In this document: in pieces, positions 16,091-24,412 of the stretch
How positions within the stretch are numbered: the first letter of the stretch is position 1
Layout: each line of letters opens with the position of its first letter
Assembly (NCBI GenBank): GCA_963771435.1
Contig: CAVYTF010000016.1
Coordinates: 10,291-74,290, forward strand
Length of the DNA stretch: 64,000 nt
Origin: CAVYTF01 sp963771435
GTDB lineage: Bacteria > Bacteroidota > Bacteroidia > Chitinophagales > Chitinophagaceae
Reading direction: 5' to 3'
Notes under the pieces: generated by a model
The model's input: the letters and a program-made list of their open reading frames with translations, nothing else
Databases searched by the model: none
What the model was told of the DNA's origin: nothing
Program-made: the position numbers and the translations under genes

Positions 16091-17086
16091 GTGCCTACAA
16101 GGTTTTCAAAAGAAACATATTTATACTGGTATGGATTGATGCAGCTAATCCGGCAGTTTGAACTAAAGGCTGAGGAAATGTATAAGATGGCCGGCAAAAT
16201 ACGCGGGTTTTTTCATGCGTATGTAGGCCAGGAAGCCATTGCTGCAGGCTGCATGACGGCGACGCGCTCTGAAGATCCTTTTATTACTGGCTACCGCGAC
16301 CATGGTTTGGCGCTCGCAAAAGGTGCTGACCCCAAGGCCTGCATGGCCGAATTATATGGCAAGGCGACCGGCATTGCCAAGGGAAAGGGCGGAAGCATGC
16401 ACTTTTTTAGTAAGGACAATCATTTTTATGGTGGCCATGGGATCGTTGGTGCGCAGATAGGTGCAGGTGCCGGGCTGGCTTTTGCAGAACAATATCTTGG
16501 GACTGAGAATGCGGTGCTTTGTTTTTTTGGGGACGGTGCAGCGAGGCAGGGCATACTTCATGAAACTTTTAACCTTGCAATGCTTTGGAAATTGCCGATC
16601 GTATTTATCTGTGAAAACAACAACTATGCAATGGGAACTTCCGTGGAAAGAACATCGAATGTGGTTGATATTTATAAGTTGGCCGATTCTTACGATATGC
16701 CGGGAGACAAAGTTGACGGCATGAGCGCAGAAGCAGTGCATGACGCTGTTTCACGCGCTATAAAGAGAGCAAGAGAAAAAGGCGGCCCTACGCTGCTGGA
16801 GATGAAAACCTATCGTTATAAAGGTCATTCCATTTCAGATCCACAGAAATATCGCAGCAAAGAAGAAGTGGATGAATACAAGCACAAGGATCCCATTACT
16901 CTAGTATTGCAAACCATCAAGGAAAATAATTTTGCAACAGATGAGGATATAAAAGTTATTGATGACCGCATTGCAGGCGTTGTTGAAGAATCTGTAAAAT
17001 TTGCTGAAGAAAGCCCATGGCCGGCTGACAGCGAGTTGCTAAAGGATGTATATATGGACGCGAATTATCCTTTCATTACTGATTAG
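16091..17086 (+). CDS. pdhA: Pyruvate dehydrogenase E1 component, alpha subunit
   Basis: A 331-residue thiamine-diphosphate enzyme subunit that decarboxylates pyruvate within the PDH complex. It has YRDHGLALAKG, GGSMHFF, the ThDP motif starting GDGAARQGILHE and ending near ENNNYAMGT, and the phosphorylation-loop-like YRYKGHSISDP. The start is set at GTG 16091 (PTRFSKETYLYWYG). An in-frame TTG at 16049 lies upstream of the -7 box and inside the promoter, so it cannot be used. The E1 beta and E2 genes are not adjacent, so the complex is encoded at separate loci. Confidence 0.93.
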   Translation: MPTRFSKETYLYWYGLMQLIRQFELKAEEMYKMAGKIRGFFHAYVGQEAIAAGCMTATRSEDPFITGYRDHGLALAKGADPKACMAELYGKATGIAKGKGGSMHFFSKDNHFYGGHGIVGAQIGAGAGLAFAEQYLGTENAVLCFFGDGAARQGILHETFNLAMLWKLPIVFICENNNYAMGTSVERTSNVVDIYKLADSYDMPGDKVDGMSAEAVHDAVSRAIKRAREKGGPTLLEMKTYRYKGHSISDPQKYRSKEEVDEYKHKDPITLVLQTIKENNFATDEDIKVIDDRIAGVVEESVKFAEESPWPADSELLKDVYMDANYPFITD

Positions 17087-17137
17087 ATAAAAAATCAATT
17101 CAATTAGAATAATAATTTTCAAGAATAAATAAAAAAT

Positions 17138-17830
17138 ATGGCTGAACAAAAATTGCATGCGGTTGCTTCAAATGATCTTTTAGCACAAGCGCAAAATCTA
17201 TGGAACAAATTTCAAAGGCCAATAATAATAGCAGTTATAGCCATTGTAGTCATATTTGGCGGATGGTATGCTTATCAAAACTGGTTTCTTGAACCCAAAG
17301 AGTTACAGGCTGAAGATGTTATTTCTAAAGCACAGCAATATTTTGCCATAGATTCCCTTAATTACGCTTTAAACGGTGATGGAAGCAGTAAAGGTTTTGT
17401 ATATGTTATTAAGAATTATGACGGCACAAAAACCGGCAACATTGCAAAATATTATGCAGGTGTTTGCTACTTGCGGCTGGGCAATTTCAGCAAGGCGGTT
17501 GATGATTTAAAAGGATTCAGCACTGATGCAAAGCAGGTGCAGATGATGGCGTACGGTTGTCTTGGTGATGCTTATAGTGAATTGAAGAAAAATGAGGATG
17601 CAGTTGATTATTATAAAAAAGCAGCATCCACTTTTGAAAGCGATGCAGCTAATTCTTCAGAATATCTTTTTCGCGCTGCATTACTGGACGAAACAATTGG
17701 AAAAACACAGGATGCGCTTGATCTGTATAAAGAATTGAAAGATAAATTTCCAAAGTCTCAACATGCTTTGGAAGTTGATAAATATATCTATCGGTTAAGT
17801 ATAGAACCAAATGACTTCAGCGTAAAATAA
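17138..17830 (+). CDS. Membrane-anchored TPR protein (YfgM/Tol-Pal-like)
   Basis: A 230-residue protein: a cytoplasmic N-terminus of about 30 residues, one membrane helix (IIIAVIAIVVIFGGWYAYQNW, about 31-50), then TPR repeats in the periplasm. Clear units include KYYAGVCYLRLGNFSKAVDD, AYGCLGDAYSELKKNEDA and DALDLYKELKDKFPKS. The layout resembles the YfgM family of ancillary SecYEG/periplasmic chaperone-linked proteins, but this is inferred from topology. It abuts ribH with no gap between its stop and the next ATG, so the two genes are probably co-transcribed. Confidence 0.75.
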   Translation: MAEQKLHAVASNDLLAQAQNLWNKFQRPIIIAVIAIVVIFGGWYAYQNWFLEPKELQAEDVISKAQQYFAIDSLNYALNGDGSSKGFVYVIKNYDGTKTGNIAKYYAGVCYLRLGNFSKAVDDLKGFSTDAKQVQMMAYGCLGDAYSELKKNEDAVDYYKKAASTFESDAANSSEYLFRAALLDETIGKTQDALDLYKELKDKFPKSQHALEVDKYIYRLSIEPNDFSVK

Positions 17831-18313
17831 ATGGCTTCAAAAGGAAATAGCTCATTAAACAAAGGCATCCCCAAAATAAAGGATGCCTTTGTGATTATTG
17901 TAAAAACAGAATGGAACACTCATATTGTTGACAAGCTGGAGGAGGGATGTAAAAAAATATTTGAGAAACAGGATATAAAATTCAAAGTGCTGACCGTTCC
18001 TGGTGCAGTTGAAATTCCTTTTGCAATAAAAGCTTACTCAGAAAGTAGTAAACAAAAAGCCGATGCTTTCATTACGCTCGGCACAATTATACGCGGCGAT
18101 ACACCACATTTTGAATATGTGTGCAAATTTGTTACTGATGGTGTTCTATCTCTAAATCTTATACTGGAAGTGCCAGTTATTTTTGGGGTATTAACAGTAG
18201 AGAATGAAGAACAGGCTTTTGAAAGAGTAGGCGGCAAGCATGGGCATAAAGGTGAAGAAGCTGCAATTACAGCATTAAAAATGATTGAGCTAAATAAACA
18301 ATTAAGAAAATAA
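17831..18313 (+). CDS. ribH: 6,7-dimethyl-8-ribityllumazine synthase
   Basis: The penultimate enzyme of riboflavin synthesis; it condenses ribitylaminouracil with dihydroxybutanone phosphate. The 160 residues carry all family motifs: VPGAVEIPFAIKAY, LGTIIRGDTPHFEYVC, PVIFGVLTVENEEQAFERVG and GKHGHKGEEAA, with the catalytic His in the TPHFEYVC loop. Length is normal. It directly follows the TPR gene and converges on sucC. Confidence 0.95.
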   Translation: MASKGNSSLNKGIPKIKDAFVIIVKTEWNTHIVDKLEEGCKKIFEKQDIKFKVLTVPGAVEIPFAIKAYSESSKQKADAFITLGTIIRGDTPHFEYVCKFVTDGVLSLNLILEVPVIFGVLTVENEEQAFERVGGKHGHKGEEAAITALKMIELNKQLRK

Positions 18314-18331
18314 AGGCATTCTCAAATCGCC

Positions 18332-19541
18332 TTATGCAACAGCTTTCTTTACCAACTCTGCAGCCTCACTTAATTTTATCGCACTTTCCACTTTAAGACC
18401 GCTTTCGTCGATCAATTTTTTTGCTTCAGTAGCGTTGGTTCCTTGTAAGCGAACGATGATCGGAATGGAAATATTCCCAAGTTTATTATAAGCTTCAATA
18501 ACACCAGCAGCAACCCTATCGCAACGAACAATACCACCAAAAATATTTATAAGAATAGCCTTTACATTAGGGTCTTTCATAATAATACGAAAGCCGGCTT
18601 CAACGGTTTGCGCATTAGCAGTGCCGCCAACATCAAGAAAGTTTGCAGGCTCGCCACCACTTAGTTTTATCATATCCATCGTTGCCATTGCAAGCCCAGC
18701 TCCATTTACCATACAACCCACATTGCCATCAAGTTTTACAAAGTTTAAATTGTATTGTCCGGCTTCCACTTCTGTAGGGTCTTCTTCAGTAATATCGCGC
18801 ATGGCGGCAAGATCTGCATGGCGCATCAGGGCATTATCATCAAGATTCATTTTGCAGTCAACCGCAATCATTTTTTCATCGCTTGTTTTAAAAGAGGATT
18901 TATTTCAAGCATACTGCAATCAAGCCCAACATAAGCATTGTATAAGATTCGTTACAAACTTTACGCAGTTTTTAAACGCCTCGCCGCTTAAGCCCAAAAT
19001 TAAAAGCAATTTTACTTGCCTGGAAAGGCTGCAGGCCGCCGAAGGGTGCACCCACTCTTTAAAAATTTTTTCGGGAGTATCATGTGCCACATCTTCAATG
19101 TTCACACCGCCTTCTGTGCTGTACATTATTACGTTTTGTCCTTTGGCGCGGTCAAGCAAAATGGAAAGATAAAATTCTTTTACTGGGTTTGGGCCGGGAT
19201 AATATACATCCTGTGCTACTAAAATTTTGTTTACTTTTTTACCAGCGGCACCCGTTTGAATTGTTACAAGGTTGCCCTAATATATTCTTTGCAATTGTGC
19301 TAATATCCTCCGCACTTTTACCTACAGCCACACCGCGTTGTTCGGTGCCAACGATCTTGCCCTTGCCGCGGCCGCCGGCATGTATCTGCGCCTTAACAAC
19401 AGCAAAGTTGTTATCGTTTTGGCTTTTTATCTGCCGGTATGCTTCTTCAGCAGCCATTACTGTATCTACCGCAATACCTTCCTGAACGGGAACATTGTAT
19501 TTTTTCAATAATTCTTTTGCCTGGTATTCGTGCAAATTCAT
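18332..19541 (-). pseudogene. sucC: Succinyl-CoA synthetase (ADP-forming) beta subunit, with five frame breaks
   Basis: Conceptual translation gives a full-length SucC (about 402 residues) from MNLHEYQAKELLKKY to AAELVKKAVA. The ATP-grasp and CoA regions are present: AQIHAGGRGKG, STEGGVNIEDVA, FLDVGGTANAQTV and NIFGGIVRCDRVA. The frame is broken at five places: about 19270-19275 (one extra or two missing bases), 19034-19040 (a G missing), 18988-18992 (an A extra), 18941-18946 (one base extra) and 18883-18887 (an A missing). Between breaks the protein is well conserved with no in-frame stops. SucC is a TCA-cycle enzyme, so sequencing error is more likely than true loss. Confidence 0.9.
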
Positions 19542-19698
19542 ACATTAAAAATTTGTGCGGCGAAGATAATCGATTTGATAATTGCCATTTACCATTTATA
19601 AAGCAATTGTTTTTTATTAAAAGGGGATGAGTCATTCTCTAAAATAATTTTCTTTATAAAACTTAATCCCATCTTTGAACGAAATTGAGGAAGAAAAT

Positions 19699-20280
19699 AT
19701 GACCCCAGAACGCAAGCAAAAGCTTACCGCTGTGTTACAACAAAGGCAAAACAACATCACCATTGTGATGGAGAATGTGCACGACCCGCACAATATTTCT
19801 GCCGTTATGCGCACCTGCGACGCTGTGGGCATTCAAAATATTTATATCCTAAACACAACAATTCCACGCCATAAAAAATGGGGAAGCAAGAGCAGCAGCA
19901 GCGCGGCAAAGTGGCTCACTATTCATGAGTTTGACGATGCTGAAAAATGTTTTGAAGAACTAAGACAGCATTACAATAAGATCTTTACTACCCATTTAAG
20001 CAGCGATGCTGTTAGCTTATATGATATTGATCTCACAGAAAATATTGCGCTTGTTTTTGGCAATGAACACGATGGCGTTAGTGAAGAAATAAGAATGCTG
20101 GCTGATGGCAATTTTATTATTCCGCAGGTGGGAATTATTAGAAGTTTAAATATTTCTGTGGCATGTGCCGTGAGCATTTACGAGGCTTTCAGGCAAAAGA
20201 ATATTGCGAAGCATTATGAAAATAATTCACTGGCGGATCCACAATTTGAGCAATTAAAGAAAGAATGGGGATTGGAATAA
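19699..20280 (+). CDS. TrmH/SpoU-family RNA 2'-O-methyltransferase
   Basis: A 193-residue SPOUT enzyme that would methylate ribose 2'-OH in tRNA or rRNA with SAM. Family motifs are visible: motif 1 ENVHDPHNISAVMRTCDAVG, motif 2 IALVFGNEHDGVSEE and motif 3 IPQVGIIRSLNISVACAV, together forming the knot. The ATG at 19699 is preferred because an upstream in-frame TTG (19675) is part of a CATCTTTG -7-like box. The closest class is TrmH (tRNA Gm18), but the substrate cannot be fixed by eye. It is followed after 12 bases by the thioredoxin gene. Confidence 0.88.
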   Translation: MTPERKQKLTAVLQQRQNNITIVMENVHDPHNISAVMRTCDAVGIQNIYILNTTIPRHKKWGSKSSSSAAKWLTIHEFDDAEKCFEELRQHYNKIFTTHLSSDAVSLYDIDLTENIALVFGNEHDGVSEEIRMLADGNFIIPQVGIIRSLNISVACAVSIYEAFRQKNIAKHYENNSLADPQFEQLKKEWGLE

Positions 20281-20292
20281 ATATAAATGATC

Positions 20293-21027
20293 ATGAAAAA
20301 AATAATTCTTACTTCTACCATTTTATTGTCTGCTCTTTTTTCTTTTGCCCAAACTATTGAAAAAATAAAGGCAGACGATATTGTGAAAATGATCGACACC
20401 AGTAAAGCTCCTCTCGTTTTCAATTTCTGGGCTACCTGGTGCCATCCCTGCGTGGAAGAAATTCCGAGGCTGGAAGAAAATATTGCCCAATATAAAAACA
20501 ATGGCGCTCAATTGATCCTCATCAGCCTTGACGGCGCAAACGCTTACCCTCAAAAGCTTGCTGATTTTGTAAAGCTGCACGGCTATACTTCAAAAATATA
20601 TTGGCTTGATGAGGGCAACGTATCAACATTTTTTCATCGGATCGACAGCAACTGGGTTGGAAAAATTCCTGCGATATTAATGATCAATAATACCAAACAC
20701 TATCGCCAGTTTTATAATCACAGTTTGGTGCAATACCAGCTTGAGGCTTACCTGAAAGATCTGATTCGATACGCTGAAAATAAAAAGAGGCTGCCTCTTT
20801 CGAAACAACCTCTTTGTTACCCGACCTGGATTCGAACCAAGACAGGCAGAACCAGAATCTGCAGTACTACCGTTATACTATCGGGCAATGCGGACGCGAA
20901 AATAAAGAATAAAAAAGCCGAAGCCAAAACTTCAGCCTTTTTGTTGCCCGACCAGGATTCGAACCTAGACCTACTGAACCAAAATCAGTCGTACTGCCCT
21001 TATACTATCAGGCAATCATTTTATTGA
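20293..21027 (+). CDS. Exported thioredoxin-like (TlpA/ResA-type) protein; frame continues through antisense tRNA genes
   Basis: A Sec signal peptide (MKKIILTSTILLSALFSFAQ) precedes a thioredoxin domain with the active site WATWCHPC (about residues 39-46) and a cis-Pro region GKIPAILMI (about 119-127). It is a periplasmic disulfide reductase-like fold. The recognisable domain ends near 20765 (LKDLIRYAENKK, about 160 residues). No stop follows, so the frame runs another 85 codons to 21027 through sequence complementary to two tRNA-Gln genes. That tail (PTWIRTKTGRTR, DQDSNLDLLNQ) is antisense tRNA and probably not functional protein. The true stop may have been lost by mutation or by an unseen indel. 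Confidence 0.8.
   Translation: MKKIILTSTILLSALFSFAQTIEKIKADDIVKMIDTSKAPLVFNFWATWCHPCVEEIPRLEENIAQYKNNGAQLILISLDGANAYPQKLADFVKLHGYTSKIYWLDEGNVSTFFHRIDSNWVGKIPAILMINNTKHYRQFYNHSLVQYQLEAYLKDLIRYAENKKRLPLSKQPLCYPTWIRTKTGRTRICSTTVILSGNADAKIKNKKAEAKTSAFLLPDQDSNLDLLNQNQSYCPYTIRQSFY
20780..20803 (-). terminator. Terminator of the tRNA-Gln pair
   Basis: On the minus strand AAAGAGG-CAG-CCTCTTT is followed by TTATTTT, downstream of the tRNA-Gln(CTG) gene. Confidence 0.65.
20817..20887 (-). tRNA. tRNA-Gln (anticodon CTG)
   Basis: 71 nt on the minus strand. Acceptor stem TGCCCGA/TCGGGTA, a D arm with AGTATAACGGTAGTACT, an anticodon stem GCAGA/TCTGC around the loop TTCTGGT, and a T arm containing GGTTCGAATCC. 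The anticodon is CTG. CCA is not encoded. It lies downstream of a second tRNA-Gln in the same direction. Confidence 0.93.
20944..21014 (-). tRNA. tRNA-Gln (anticodon TTG)
   Basis: 71 nt on the minus strand. Acceptor stem TGCCTGA/TCGGGCA, a D arm with AGTATAAGGGCAGTACG, an anticodon stem ACTGA/TCAGT around the loop TTTTGGT, and a T arm containing GGTTCGAATCC. The anticodon is TTG. It forms a tandem pair with the CTG isoacceptor 56 bases downstream. Confidence 0.95.
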
Positions 21028-21135
21028 TTGGGGTGCAAAAATAGCGGTGCAGCAAGTTTGTTCCAAAATTTTGTTTTAACGATACACAAAGCAACCCTTA
21101 CGCCTTTGCTTACGTTTCTACTTCTTAAACAAATT

Positions 21136-21498
21136 ATGAAAACTAAATTTTTTTTCAGCAGGTTATTGATCCTTGCAATTGTTATTTCTGTTACAGCGAG
21201 TTGCAGCAAATCCAGCAGCGGTAGCAATTATACCGGTGGAGGAACGGGTACGGGAAATACGGTGAGCATACAGAATTATTCTTTCTCGGCTGCATCGCTA
21301 ACGGTAACGGCCGGCGCAACCGTAGTATGGACAAACAACGATGGCGTTACACATACTGTTACCGCAGACGACAACAGCTTTAACAGCGGCAACGTTACGC
21401 CCGGCTCCACCTATTCTTTAAAGTTTGCCACCAAAGGCACATTTACCTACCACTGCAGCATTCACACCATGATGAAGGGAACGATCGTGGTTCAATAA
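21136..21498 (+). CDS. Cupredoxin (plastocyanin-like) lipoprotein
   Basis: A 120-residue exported blue-copper protein. A lipoprotein signal with lipobox VTASC (Cys near residue 23) precedes a Ser/Gly-rich linker and a single cupredoxin domain. Copper ligands are visible as His in GVTHTV, Cys and His in YHCSIH, and Met in HTMMKG. It is probably a periplasmic or outer-membrane-facing electron carrier. The ATG at 21136 is chosen because it begins the signal peptide; sequence upstream in frame is the tRNA promoter region. The gene has no partner; a 21-bp AT-rich array follows. Confidence 0.9.
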   Translation: MKTKFFFSRLLILAIVISVTASCSKSSSGSNYTGGGTGTGNTVSIQNYSFSAASLTVTAGATVVWTNNDGVTHTVTADDNSFNSGNVTPGSTYSLKFATKGTFTYHCSIHTMMKGTIVVQ

Positions 21499-21992
21499 GA
21501 AGGATAAAAGGCGATCATTCTGTAAGAAAAATCATCTATTTCTTTTCGTTCTGCATAAGAAAAAGTTTGCCATGATTGGAGAAAACGATCAACAGTTTCC
21601 CAGTCAGTAATTCATAACTTCCAAATCAAAAATTCGGGGCAAAAAATTGGTAATTTGTAATTAATGAGGCAATATCTATAATAGGATATTTAAAATAGCT
21701 TGTAAGAAATATAAATAAACCAATAGGATATTTTAAATAACCTATAAGCTAATAAAAATTACTTGTAGTATATTTATAATTTCCTGTAGTATATATTTGA
21801 TAGCTTATAAGAAAATAAAAATAACATATAGGGTATATTATATTACATATAAGATATATTTATTTTCTTATAGGATATTTAAAATAACCAGTAACTAATT
21901 ATTGGCCTGTATGCTCAAATAGCTTAGTTTTGGGCAAAATATTAGGTTTTGGATCAAGAGATGTTATTAATTGAACCATAAAATTTTATTCA
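21499..21992. other. AT-rich intergenic region containing a 21-bp array
   Basis: 494 bases with no supported ORF. About 180 bases of unique sequence lead into the array at 21681-21890; decayed units reach about 21911. The last 80 bases should carry the promoter of the next gene, though no clear -7 box is visible. Confidence 0.8.
21681..21890. repeat. AT-rich tandem array, period exactly 21 bp, ten units
   Basis: Ten consecutive 21-bp units with consensus close to ATAGGATATTTAWAATARCYT. Units begin ATAGGATATTTAAAAT, GTAAGAAATATAAAT, ATAGGATATTTTAAAT, ATAAGCTAATAAAAA, GTAGTATATTTATAA and so on, each opening with (A/G)TA and ending in CTT, CCT, CAT or CCA. No unit deviates in length. Stops occur in all frames, so it is non-coding. 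Confidence 0.93.
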
Positions 21993-22619
21993 ATGGCCAA
22001 CCGCGTCATCACTGGGTTTACGCATCATAAAGACGGAGCCCTGGACCTTGCTGCCGCAAAAGCTTTAACCGGTTTGAAGGGCAACGGCAACTTTAGTTTT
22101 GCCGGAACTTCATTTACCGATTTTGAAACCGCAGCAAATGCATACCACGGATGGAGGGGCTCACTGGCAACCGGCGGAAAGCCTGCCGTGGCTGAGAAAA
22201 ACGAGGCACGAAAAACGTTGATACCGCTCTTTTCTGCCATCGCCGTGGCCGTGAACCTGCAAGCCGGCGGCAATTTGGAGAAATTACAAACCAGCGGCAT
22301 CAGGCTGGCAAAACATAAACAGCACCACCAGCAACCGCTGCCCGTGAACCTGAAAGTAGGATACGGATTCAACGGCGGCATGCTTGTGAGCGTGGCAAAA
22401 TCGCCGGTGGGCGACCGCGGAACTGTGTTTGCCTATACACCCGTAACCAACACCTCCACCAACCCAAATTCATGGACGCTGCACCCTTCAAACGGCCACA
22501 AAGCAGTGATCTCAGGCCTGCCCGCGGGCGCAGAATATTTTTTCACTGCCGCTTACAAAGGGAGGGACAAAGACGCGTTGGTGTGGGCGCCGCCGGTGCG
22601 GAAGTTTGTAGGGAATTAG
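21993..22619 (+). CDS. Hypothetical protein with C-terminal fibronectin type III-like segment
   Basis: A 208-residue protein without a signal peptide. The N-terminal half is helical (residues 1-110, RVITGFTHHKDGALDLAAAK and an FTDFETAANAYHG block). The C-terminal half is beta-rich, with GSVRV-like strands VFAYTPVTN and HKAVISGLPAGAEYFFTAAY, the latter resembling the end of an FnIII domain. I recall a Bacteroidota family of similar length and layout whose function is unknown. GC content is higher than in the flanking array. Confidence 0.6.
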   Translation: MANRVITGFTHHKDGALDLAAAKALTGLKGNGNFSFAGTSFTDFETAANAYHGWRGSLATGGKPAVAEKNEARKTLIPLFSAIAVAVNLQAGGNLEKLQTSGIRLAKHKQHHQQPLPVNLKVGYGFNGGMLVSVAKSPVGDRGTVFAYTPVTNTSTNPNSWTLHPSNGHKAVISGLPAGAEYFFTAAYKGRDKDALVWAPPVRKFVGN

Positions 22620-22749
22620 GAGGAATGGGGGTATATGACCTATTTGGCATTTCGCTGCCGGATCAAAATAATTTTTTATGTGAAATAGCTATTCGCCAAA
22701 ACTTTCCTACACTTCGCAACGTTAATTTATAAACCTAAAAATAATGATC

Positions 22750-23043
22750 ATGGAAAAATTTGCATTGCTGGCACGGGTGGAAGCTAAACCCGGAAAAGAA
22801 AATGATGTGCTCGCTTTTTTAAAGAGTGCGCTGCCTTTGGCGGAGGCTGAGGATGGCACGGTGCGGTGGTATGCGCTGCAGTTAGGGCCATCTACCTTTG
22901 GCATTTTTGACACGTTTGAAACGGAGGCAGGCAGGGAGGCGCATCTTGGCGGCAAGATCGCTGAAGCGCTGATGGCAAATGCTTCTGCACTTTTGGCGAA
23001 AGACCCTGTGATCGAGAAGGTGGATCTTCTGGCGATCAAGTAA
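22750..23043 (+). CDS. Antibiotic biosynthesis monooxygenase (ABM/YgiN) domain protein
   Basis: A 97-residue dimeric alpha-beta barrel fold: LLARVEAKPGKENDVLAFL, DGTVRWYALQLGPSTFGIFDTFETEAGREAHL and a final helix. The ARVEAKPGKE opening and FxIFDTFxxEAGRxAHL pattern are typical of ABM-domain proteins, which include quinol monooxygenases and heme-degrading enzymes. The reaction here is unknown. There is an alternative ATG two codons upstream (22744). A strong terminator follows. Confidence 0.85.
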   Translation: MEKFALLARVEAKPGKENDVLAFLKSALPLAEAEDGTVRWYALQLGPSTFGIFDTFETEAGREAHLGGKIAEALMANASALLAKDPVIEKVDLLAIK

Positions 23044-23061
23044 TGAGGGGAATTTATTGTC

Positions 23062-23100
23062 CGCGTGCCTTTCGCCTGAATGAAAGGCACGTGGAATTTT
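23062..23100 (+). terminator. Rho-independent terminator after the ABM gene
   Basis: CGTGCCTTTC (23064-23073) pairs perfectly with GAAAGGCACG (23082-23091), and flanking CC/GG extend the stem. The sequence then runs into AATTTTT. Confidence 0.85.
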
Positions 23101-23143
23101 TATGGGGTTACACTTAATAAAATAGTACAAACTGGCTGGCGCT

Positions 23144-23151
23144 TATCTTTG
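23144..23151 (+). promoter_or_regulatory. Putative -7 element (TATCTTTG) for kbl
   Basis: An exact TAnnTTTG match 22 bases before the ATG at 23174. Confidence 0.5.
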
Positions 23152-23173
23152 CCACCTTCTAAAACAGATCGCC

Positions 23174-24364
23174 ATGAATGAAAAATTTGTTTCCCGTATA
23201 AAAAACGAAGTTGCCGAAATAGAAAGCGCAGGGCTCTATAAAAAAGAGCGCATCATCACCAGCGAACAGGGCGCTGAAATAATAGTGAATGGAAAAAAAG
23301 TGCTGAATTTCTGCGCTAATAATTATCTCGGGCTGTCATCCCACCCCAAAGTTATTGAAGCTGCTCACAAAGCCATTGACACGCATGGCTACGGCATGAG
23401 CAGTGTGCGGTTTATTTGCGGCACGCAGGACATACACAAAGAGCTGGAGCAAAAGCTGTCGCAGTTCTTGGGTACGGAAGACACGATCTTATACGCCGCC
23501 GCTTTCGATGCCAATGGCGGTGTGTTCGAGCCTTTGTTCAATGAAGAAGATGCCATTATAAGTGATGCGTTGAATCATGCCTCCATTATTGACGGTGTGC
23601 GTTTATGCAAGGCGCAACGTTATCGTTATGAGCATAATAATATGGAGGATCTGGAAGCAAAGCTTAAAGAAACGCAGGCCCTTCGCAGCCGGATAATCGT
23701 TACTGATGGCAGTTTCAGCATGGATGGAACCATTGCCCAGCTTGATAAGATATGTGAACTCGCAGATAAATACGACTCTATTGTGTTGATCGATGATTGC
23801 CACTCCTCCGGCTTTCTTGGCAAAACAGGAAGAGGCACGCACGAATACCGTGGCGTGATGGGCAGGGTTGATATTATTACGGGCACGCTTGGCAAAGCGC
23901 TTGGAGGCGCCAGTGGCGGCTTTACTTCAGGAAGAAAAGAAATTATTGAAATATTGCGTCAGCGTTCGCGCCCCTATTTGTTCTCAAACACGCTTGCACC
24001 AAGCATTGCAGGCGCTTCCATTGCCGTGCTGGATATGTTGACAGAGACCACGGAGTTAAGAGATAAACTGGAATATAACACCAAGTACTTCCGCACTAAA
24101 ATGACAGAAGCAGGCTTCGATATCAAGCCCGGCGACCATCCTATTGTTCCCATAATGCTCTATGATGCAGTCGTGGCACAAAACTTTGCTGCAAAGCTTT
24201 TAGAAGAGAATATTTATGTAATTGGCTTCTTCTATCCCGTTGTGGCAAAGGGTTTAGCACGTATTCGTGTGCAGCTAAGTGCAGCACATGAGCAAGAGCA
24301 TCTTGATAAAGCCATCGCAGCCTTTACAAAAGTCGGGAAAGAATTAGGAGTGATCAGCCATTAG
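23174..24364 (+). CDS. kbl: Glycine C-acetyltransferase (2-amino-3-ketobutyrate CoA ligase)
   Basis: A 396-residue PLP enzyme of the alpha-oxoamine synthase family that cleaves 2-amino-3-ketobutyrate to glycine and acetyl-CoA in threonine breakdown. It has NFCANNYLGLSSHPKV, the GYGMSSVRFICGT block, DDCHSSGFLGKTGRG and the PLP lysine motif TGTLGKALGGASGG (about residues 235-248). Length is normal for Kbl. Threonine dehydrogenase (tdh), its usual partner, is not next to it. It converges on a PIG-L gene across a long hairpin. Confidence 0.93.
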   Translation: MNEKFVSRIKNEVAEIESAGLYKKERIITSEQGAEIIVNGKKVLNFCANNYLGLSSHPKVIEAAHKAIDTHGYGMSSVRFICGTQDIHKELEQKLSQFLGTEDTILYAAAFDANGGVFEPLFNEEDAIISDALNHASIIDGVRLCKAQRYRYEHNNMEDLEAKLKETQALRSRIIVTDGSFSMDGTIAQLDKICELADKYDSIVLIDDCHSSGFLGKTGRGTHEYRGVMGRVDIITGTLGKALGGASGGFTSGRKEIIEILRQRSRPYLFSNTLAPSIAGASIAVLDMLTETTELRDKLEYNTKYFRTKMTEAGFDIKPGDHPIVPIMLYDAVVAQNFAAKLLEENIYVIGFFYPVVAKGLARIRVQLSAAHEQEHLDKAIAAFTKVGKELGVISH

Positions 24365-24410
24365 CAATGAGCTTTGAGCTCATGGCTGATCGCTCAAAGC
24401 TGATTGCTAA
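24361..24410. terminator. Long inverted repeat between convergent genes, likely bidirectional terminator
   Basis: TTAGCAATGAGCTTTGAGC (24361-24379) and GCTCAAAGCTGATTGCTAA (24392-24410) are near-perfect inverted repeats (18 of 19) around a 12-base loop. The left arm starts in the kbl stop codon. There is no long T-run on either side. Confidence 0.65.
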
Positions 24411-24412
24411 AA

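Noticed and set aside
8855..21890. Possible CRISPR arrays
   Set aside because: The repeats are contiguous 21-bp units with no spacers and no cas genes nearby.
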